A stretch of 64,000 bases of DNA from Topomyia yanbarensis (Eukaryota > Arthropoda > Insecta > Diptera > Culicidae). The position numbers and the translations under genes are program-made. Position 1 is the first letter of the stretch. Every line of letters begins with the position of its first letter. Where the stretch lies: contig NC_080672.1 in NCBI RefSeq assembly GCF_030247195.1, positions 71,961,771-72,025,770 on the forward strand. Reading direction: 5' to 3'. The notes below the pieces were generated by a model. It was not told the DNA's origin. It saw only the letters and a list, made by a program, of their open reading frames with translations, and did not search any database. This document shows positions 57,407 to 64,000 of the stretch, in pieces.

Positions 57407-60400
57407 TTCATCGAACGAGGTCACGGATTTAATCACTGTTCTACAGTGGAATTGCAGAAGCATTATCCCGAAAATCGATTCGCTTAAAATCTTACTAAAT
57501 AATTTGAAATGCGATGCATTTGCCCTATGCGAGACATGGCTCACTTCAGAAATAACCCTACACTTCCACGATTTTAATATTATTCGCTTGGATCGAGAAG
57601 ACTCTTACGGAGGAGTACTTTTGGGGATCAAAAAGTACTATTCTTTCAATCGGATCGACCTCCCATCGACACCAGGCATTGAAGTTGTCGCTTGCCAAAC
57701 CAGAATTAAAGGCAAAGACCTTTGCATTGCTTCCACCTACATCCCCCCTAGAGCCTTAGTTAGCCACCGACGGCTTTGCGATATTGCGGAACTCCTCCCC
57801 GCACCGAGGCGAGTTTTAGGTGACTTCAACTCCCACGGCACGGCATGGGGTTGCCTTCATGACGATAATCGATCTACCCTACTCCATGAGCTTTGCGACA
57901 ACTTCAATATGACTATTTTGAATACGGGTGAAATGACACGGATTCCTGCCCCTCCAGCGCGACCGAGCGCCTTAGATCAGTCCATCTGCTCGACATCGCT
58001 GCGGTTAGATTGCATGTGGAAGGTAGTCTCTGATCCCCACGGCAGCGACCATCTGCCAATCGTAATTAATATTGCTAACGGTTCAGGGCCACCGAATACA
58101 ATCAATGTTTCGTATGACCTCACACGAAATATTGCTTGGAAGAGCTACGCGTCCGCGATATCCGACAAAATCGAGTGCACTCAAGAGCTTCCTCCGGAGG
58201 AAGAGTACGGGTTCCTGGCTGGCTTGATTCTCGATACCGCGATTCAAGCTCAGACTAAACACGTACCAGACGCGAATTCACGCTGGCGTCCTCCCAATCC
58301 ATGGTGGGACAAAGAATGCTCAGACGTGTACGCGGAGAAGGCCGCTGCGTATAAGACCTTCCGGGACAACGGGCTGCCAGCTAGCTACCGACAGTACGCA
58401 ATGGCGGAAACGCGCATGAAGAGTTTGATAAAAGCCAAAAAACGTAGCTACTGGCGCCGGTTCGTCGACGGACTAACGAGAGAAACATCGATGAGCACTC
58501 TTTGGAGTACGGCCCGGCGCTTACGAAACCGAAACAGTACCAATGAGAGAGTGGAATATTCAAACCGTTGGATATTCGATTTTGCCAAGAAGGTTTGTCC
58601 GGATTCCGCCCCGGCACAGAAGATCTACCGCGCCGCGTCCCCTCACAATAACGCGAACGAAACACCGTTTTCGATGGTGGAGTTCTCACTTGCTCTCTTA
58701 TCATGTAACAATAAAGCCCCAGGGCCAGACAGAATCAAATTTAACTTGTTGAAGAATCTGCCAGACTCTGCCAAAAGACGCTTGTTGAACTTATTTAATA
58801 AGTTTCTTGAGGGTAATATTGTCCCTCATGACTGGAGGCAAGTGAAGGTCATCGCCATTCAAAAACCAGGAAAACCAGCCTCCGACCACAACTCGTATCG
58901 ACCGATTGCAATGCTGTCCTGTATCCGAAAGTTGTTCGAGAAAATGATCTTGTTTCGCCTCGATAATTGGGTTGAAGCAAATGGCTTACTGTCAGATACA
59001 CAATTTGGTTTCCGCAAAGGCAAAGGGACGAACGATTGTCTTGCGTTGCTCTCAACAGAAATTCAAATGGCTTATGCTAGCAAAGAGTAGATGGCATCAG
59101 TTTTCCTAGATATAAAGGGGGCTTTTGATTCAGTTTCTATCAAAATTCTTTCTGAGAAGCTGCACCAGCATTGTCTTTCACCGACTCTAAACAACTTTTT
59201 GCTAAACTTGCTGTCTGAAAAACATATGCATTTTTCGCATGGTGATTTATCGACATCACGAATTAGCTACATGGGTCTTCTCCAGGGCTCATGTCTAAGC
59301 CCCCTTCTCTATAACTTTTACGTGAATTACATTGACGAATATCTTGTCAATTCCTGCACGCTAAGGCAGCTTGCAGAAGACGGTGTGGTCTCTATTACAG
59401 GTCCCAAAGCCGTCGATCTGCAAGGACCATTGCAAGATACCTTGGACAATTTGTCTGCTTGGGCCCTCCAGCTAGGTATCGAGTTCTCCACGGAGAAAAC
59501 TGAGCTAGTCGTATTTTCAAGGAAGCGTGAACCAGCGCAACAACAGCTTCAATTAATGGGTCAAACTATTGCTCAGGTTTCAACTTTCAAATATCTCGGG
59601 GTCTGTTTCGACTCTAAAGGAACCTGGGGATGTCACATTAGGTATCTGAAACAGAAGTGCCAGCAAAGGATCAACTTTCTCCGTACAATAACCGGAACAT
59701 GGTGGGGTGCCCACCCAGGAGACCTGATCAGGCTGTACCAAACAACAATATTGTCGGTGATGGAGTACGGGAGTTTCTGTTTCCGCTCCGCTGCGAACAT
59801 ACATTTCATCAAACTGGAGCGAATCCAATATTGTTGTTTGCGTATTGCTTTGGGTTGCATGCACTCGACACATACGATGAGTTTAGAAGTGCTGGCGGGC
59901 GTCCTTCCGCTGAAAAATCGATTTTGGGAACTCTCATATCGATTGCTCATCCGATGCGATATCTTGAACCCGTTAGTAATTACAAAATTTCGAAAGGTTT
60001 GTCGAGCTCAATTCTCAAACCCGATTTATGTCCTTGTACTTCGATTACATGGCACAAAATATCAATCCTTCTTCATACTATCCCAACCGTGTCAATCTCT
60101 TTCATGCTTCTGATTCAACTGTATTCTTCGACACATCCATGAAAGACGAGATTCGTGGAATCCCGGATCACATACGTCCGCAAGTGATCCCAAGCATCTT
60201 TCATAGTAAATTTCGAGAAGTCGACTGCAACAAGATGTTTTACACCGACGGGTCAAGCCTCGACGGCTCCACTGGCTTCGGTATATTCAATCAAAACCTC
60301 ACCGCCTCATTCAAACTCAATGATCCTGCTTCAGTTTACGTCGCAGAAATTGCTGCTATTCAGTATACCCTTGGGATCATTGATACTTTGCCCACCGATC

Positions 60401-61082
60401 ATTACTTTATTATCTCGGATAGCCTCAGCTCAATCGAGGCTCTCCGTTCAATGAAACCTATAAAGCACATTCCATATTTTCTGGGGAAAATCTGGGTGCG
60501 CCTGCGTGCTTTGTCTGTGAGATCGTACAAGATTACCTTAGTTTGGGTTCCCTCGCATTGCTCCATTCCAGGTAATGAAGAAGCGGACTCTTTAGCTAAG
60601 GCGGGTGCTTTACAAGGTGACATATATGAAAGACCAATTAGCTTCAGCGAATTTTTCAGTATCACTCATCAGAGAACCCTCGAAAGTTGGCAAACTTCAT
60701 GGAGCAATGGTGAACTGGGAAGGTGGTTACATTCGATAATCCCTAAGGTATCGACGAAACCTTGGTTCAGGGGGATGGATGTGGGTCGGGATTTCATTCG
60801 CGTGATGTCTCGGCTCATGTCCAATCACTACACGCTGGACGCACATCTCCGGCGTATTGGGCTCGTGGATAGCGGTATCTGCGCTTGTGGCAACGGTTAT
60901 CACGAAATCGAACATGTTGTCTGGGCATGCGCCGAGTACTGTTCTGCCAGATCTCAACGATTCCCTTCGGGCCCGAGGAAGATCACCCAATGTCCCGGTT
61001 CGAGATGTACTAGCAAAGCCGCGATATTCTCTACATGTCCCTTATATACACGTTCCTCAAAACCATCAATATCCAAATTTAA
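57399..61082 (+). pseudogene. I-like LINE ORF2, copy 2 (nonsense codon and frameshifts)
   Basis: The ATG at 57399 overlaps ORF1 as in copy 1, and the endonuclease is uninterrupted (VLQWNCRSI, RRVLGDFNSHG). A TAG at 59088-59090 replaces CAG of copy 1 inside the RT. The RT catalytic motif reads QLAEDGVV instead of QLADDGVV, and GLPQGS is changed to GLLQGS. A one-base insertion at about 59985 and a 5-base loss at about 60957 shift the frame in the connection to RNase H and in the C-terminal finger. RNase H motifs (FYTDGSS, ISDSLSS, WVPSHCSIPGNEEADSLAK) are still readable. Clearly non-functional for transposition. Confidence 0.88.
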
Positions 61083-61935
61083 ATGCCCCTATCTTTTCTC
61101 TTATCATTCCCAGAAGTGCCCTCTTCCGCCTACCGTACCCCAACGATGGTTCGATACGACTCCAAGACGAGACAAAACATCTGTCGAATGAACCAACAAC
61201 ACGAGATCTACAGTACAACATCACACAGGCAGCGCGGTGTGTTCCCGATCCGTATCTGAGCCGTACTACGAAATCGTCTGGAGGAACCCCTGCCGGCTCG
61301 AGGAAAACCGGCCGGCGTCCCAATACTTGATACATCCGTTCGAATCTGTAATCCTGGTCGTTGATTCCTGATGCCGGAAACTGAAAGTTTATATCCCCCC
61401 CCGTTCAGCCTTGTCCACCCTCTCTCCCATGTCTCTGATACACAGATGTATGACTTCACCCCTTCTCCCCTTGAATATCTTCCCAAAACTTAGGTGCTTA
61501 GTTTTAGTTGATCAATATTTAATCTCGTTAAGAAATGCACAACAGTACCACTACTTTAAAATAGCCCTAATTAATTCCCCTTAATCTTGAACCACTCTTT
61601 CTAGTTATTTCTAGTTAATAAGCTTGTAAAATGTTCCGCTTAGTTAATAATTAATTTCTCCTACAATCTCCCTTCTAAAAATCATAAAGTGAATTACTAT
61701 ACAAAGAACACACAAAATGACCCGTCCCCCAAATCTTACGAATATTATATTATACCCTCTTTTATATGTATAAGTTAGCTGTAAAGTTTTTTTTTTTTTA
61801 GTTTCATTATATAAAACAAAATAATATTGAAATGTGTAACCCCCTAGTTTTAAGAAATTCAAAATGTAAAACAATGAAAAATGGCACCTTTAAGCTAACG
61901 CATACGTGCCTTATCAAATAAACAAATTGAAAAAA

Positions 61936-63027
61936 AACCCTAGCCCAGCAGAGTAAATTGGCACAACTTGCCAACGAGGCATGCCGCATGAAGCTTGAGA
62001 TCCTAGGAATGAGCGAAGTCCGTTGGCCGAATTTGGGAGAACACAGATTGCCGTCGGGTCAAATTCTGCTATACTCTGGTCTACGAGGTGAACACGCTCC
62101 TCGTCACCGTGGAGTTGGCTTCCTGCTCAGCGCGCACGCCTGCACTGCGCTAGTGAAGTGGGAGCCTATTAATGAGAGAATAATCGTTGCCAGATTCAGA
62201 ACACGGGTTCGAAACCCTACCATGATTCAATGTTACGCGCCAACTGATGCTGCCGAAATGCAAGAAAAGGCGAACTTTCACAGTCAACTGAATGCTGTCG
62301 TGGATAAAATTCTGAAAGGTGATACCAAGATCTATATGGGTGACTTCAGCGCGAAGGTGGGCTCCGATAACTCGGACTATGAGCACGTCATGCGACGTCA
62401 TGGCCTCGGAGAAATGAGTGAAAACAGGGAGTTGCTTGCAGAGTTTTGTGGCAACAATGACATGGTAATCGGGGGATCGCTCTTCCCCCATCGGCCAGTA
62501 CACAAAGTGACATGGGTTTCCCGTGATGGCTTCACGGAGAATCAAATCGACCACATCTGCATCAGCCGAAAATGGAGAAGGAGTCTCCTTGATGTGCGTA
62601 ACAAGCGTAGCTCCGATATAGCGTCCGACCACCATATCCTAATCGGCGAGATCCGGCTGCGTATTGCAAGGATTCAGCGACAGGAGGAGAAGATCGGGCG
62701 TCGGTTTAACACACGTCGTCTGGAAGATGCTGCGGTAAGAAGGTCCTTCGTCGAGGAGCTGGAGAACCATGCTGCAGATATTCCGGAAGGTGGAAGCGTA
62801 GAAGGACCGCCATCAAGAACACCTTCATCGCCATCGGCGAGAATAATCTGGGTGGGCTCCGTACCCAGAGAAAACAGTGGATCACAGATGACACCTGGAA
62901 GAAGATAGAGGAACGAAGGGACGTCAAAGCCGCGATTGAGCGAGCTAAATCACGAGGAGCCAAAGCCGCAGCCCGTCAGCGCTATTCGGCTCTAGAGCAG
63001 GAAGTGAAACGCTCATGTAGACGGGAC
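61936..63027 (+). pseudogene. Decayed RTE-like LINE, endonuclease part (right of the I-like insertion)
   Basis: Starts with the duplicated segment (61936-62244), then continues the endonuclease: LEILGMSEVRWPN, YMGDFSAKVGSDN, KVTWVSRDGFTENQIDHICI and SDHHILIGEIRLR. It is open to 62908; a frameshift near 62795 moves the continuation (KNTFIAIGENNLGGLRTQRK ... EQEVKRSCRRDK) to another frame. The first codon of the open stretch, 61958, is TTG, not an initiator. Confidence 0.8.
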
Positions 63028-63029
63028 AA

Positions 63030-63668
63030 ATTTTCCACCTGTGACCGCATAGATAGCGCCAACACTAACTTTTCATAGAAGTGAGATAGAATATCGAGAT
63101 GTTCGGAAGGAGTATTTAAAAATGCTACAACTTTGTGGCAGACACCTAATCTCTATCTCCGTTGAAAAGTTAGTGTTGGCGCCATCTTTATGGTAAAATG
63201 TGGAACTAAAATTTTCTAACCGCATCATGACTCGTATTACTTATTGTAAATCTTCTGAACATACTATTGACCTAAACCTAACCATTATTTCACAAAAATG
63301 TTTAGTTCGTGCGAATCAAGTACTGATACACAACCATGCGCTGCTAGGCCCGATGCAAAACTGACTCAGACATAACTTCGTTAAAAGTTTAATAACTTCG
63401 ACAAAGTAGTAGGCAAATATATTATCTTTCTTATTTTTACTTATAGTGATAATACGATGCATACAGTGCCACCTATCGGCGAAAATGCGAGTTGGAGGGT
63501 TTTCTCCATGTAAATTGTCGAAAAATCCCATACAAACTTCAGGCACGTTGGTCCGGTAGCTAGTCTTGTCCGATTTGCTTCAAATTTGAAGCCAGCACTT
63601 CTGGTGGGACTAGCAATCGACTCAGGCATGGGCCGATAGGGGTCATTTTTTTCCTGTCACTCTAGGCA
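63030..63668 (+). repeat. R1 repeat, copy 2, inside the decayed RTE-like LINE
   Basis: Same order as bases 1-683, including the hairpin (about 63030-63215: CCACCTGTGACCGCATAGA... with GTTAGTGTTGGCGCC) and the right part ending CCTGTCACTCTA. It stands where about 200 codons of RTE sequence, between the endonuclease linker and the RT, would be expected. Confidence 0.75.
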
Positions 63669-64000
63669 TCATGTTACTGTGTATCGTTCTCAAAGTTATC
63701 TGCAAAGTGATCCTGAACCGGATACAGGAGAAGATTAACGCAACTCTCCGACGGCAGCAGGCAGGATTCCGTGCCGGACGATCCTGTGCGGACCATATTG
63801 TCACGCTCCGTATCATCCTGGAGCAAGTCAATGAATTACAAGAGTCTCTCTACTTAGTGTTCATCGACTACGAAAAAGCTTTCGACCGTCTCAATAACTA
63901 AAATAAATATGTGGGGAGCTCTGAGACGCAAGGAAGTCCCTAAGAAAATCATCAGTCGAATTGAAGCACAGTACGAGGCATTTTCGTGCAGAATATTGCA
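63669..64000 (+). pseudogene. Decayed RTE-like LINE, reverse transcriptase fragment
   Basis: GIMLLCIVLKVICKVILNRI, QQAGFRAGRSCADHIVTLR and VFIDYEKAFDRLNN are RT motifs of the RTE type. A TAA at 63899-63901 ends the frame, and the family sequence goes on in another frame (MWGALRRKEVPKKII...EAQYEAFSCRIL) to the window edge, so the element continues beyond 64000. Confidence 0.8.

Larger units (their letters stand above)
55848..61935 (+). mobile_element. I-like non-LTR retrotransposon, copy 2 (mutated)
   Basis: Same architecture as copy 1: 5'UTR (aligned at GCGTTCAAGGTTATTT), ORF1, ORF2, long 3'UTR, and an end ATCAAATAAACAAATTG plus A tail. It lies within an RTE-like LINE, flanked by a direct duplication of about 300 bp rather than a normal short one. 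Several inactivating lesions are present in both ORFs. Confidence 0.88.

Overview
This window looks like a piece of a large, repeat-rich mosquito chromosome, most likely culicine (Aedes/Culex type). That is inferred from three things: compact three-exon DEG/ENaC 'pickpocket' genes with introns of about 60 bp; tRNA-derived SINEs and RNase H-bearing I-like plus RTE-like LINEs; and a dense background of MITEs and foldback elements with TA target duplications. There is no bacterial gene organisation, CRISPR array, rRNA or genuine tRNA gene.

Host genes. Only three genes can be supported, all paralogous pickpocket (ppk) sodium-channel subunits: ppk copy A (+, 9045-10806), copy B (-, 28842-30517) and copy C (+, 52761-54517). 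Each has the same three-exon structure, an exon 2 of exactly 990 bp and GT/AG introns at the same positions. Spliced, they give intact proteins of 546, 518 and 545 residues with the family HG gating motif, two membrane segments, a Cys-rich extracellular domain and a GxS pore motif. They share a short proximal promoter. A broken small Cys-rich secreted-peptide reading frame lies just upstream of copy B.

Mobile elements. (1) 18475-24693: a nearly complete I-like LINE with an 18-bp target duplication. Its ORF1 has three zinc knuckles. Its ORF2 (endonuclease, RT, RNase H) is interrupted only by a perfect 42-bp inverted repeat of its own sequence. It sits inside a dispersed repeat whose uninterrupted relative lies at 8030-8325. 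(2) 37474-40822: an RTE-like LINE with a long intact endonuclease-RT frame. (3) 55137-64000: a decayed RTE-like LINE split by a second, mutated I-like LINE (55848-61935). The flanks of that insertion are duplicated over about 300 bp. The RTE copy is interrupted again by a 640-bp repeat (63030-63668) whose sister copy opens the window. (4) SINEs at 16164-16324 and 25216-25771, both with target duplications. (5) Many non-coding TA-flanked elements, including a three-level nest at 49333-51390, foldbacks at 33795-35399, 41590-42465 and 47633-49064, and a 1.6-kb terminal-inverted-repeat element with a 5-bp duplication at 11613-13249.

The remaining DNA is AT-rich and carries recurrent short repeat families. 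These include a roughly 115-bp unit centred on TTTCAAAATGGC, an 'ACGCGG/ACACGG + poly-T' family, a GGCCCGGAGGG...(GT)n family, and a 1.2-kb direct repeat (833-2030 and 6602-7795) carrying eight copies of GGGCGA[T/A]ACT. The layout reads as an expanding tandem/inverted ppk cluster whose spacers have been filled by successive transposon insertions. I found no clear sign of a new multi-gene system. The most unusual signals are mutational and transpositional: the templated hairpin mutation, the 300-bp duplication and the motif-dense 1.2-kb repeat.
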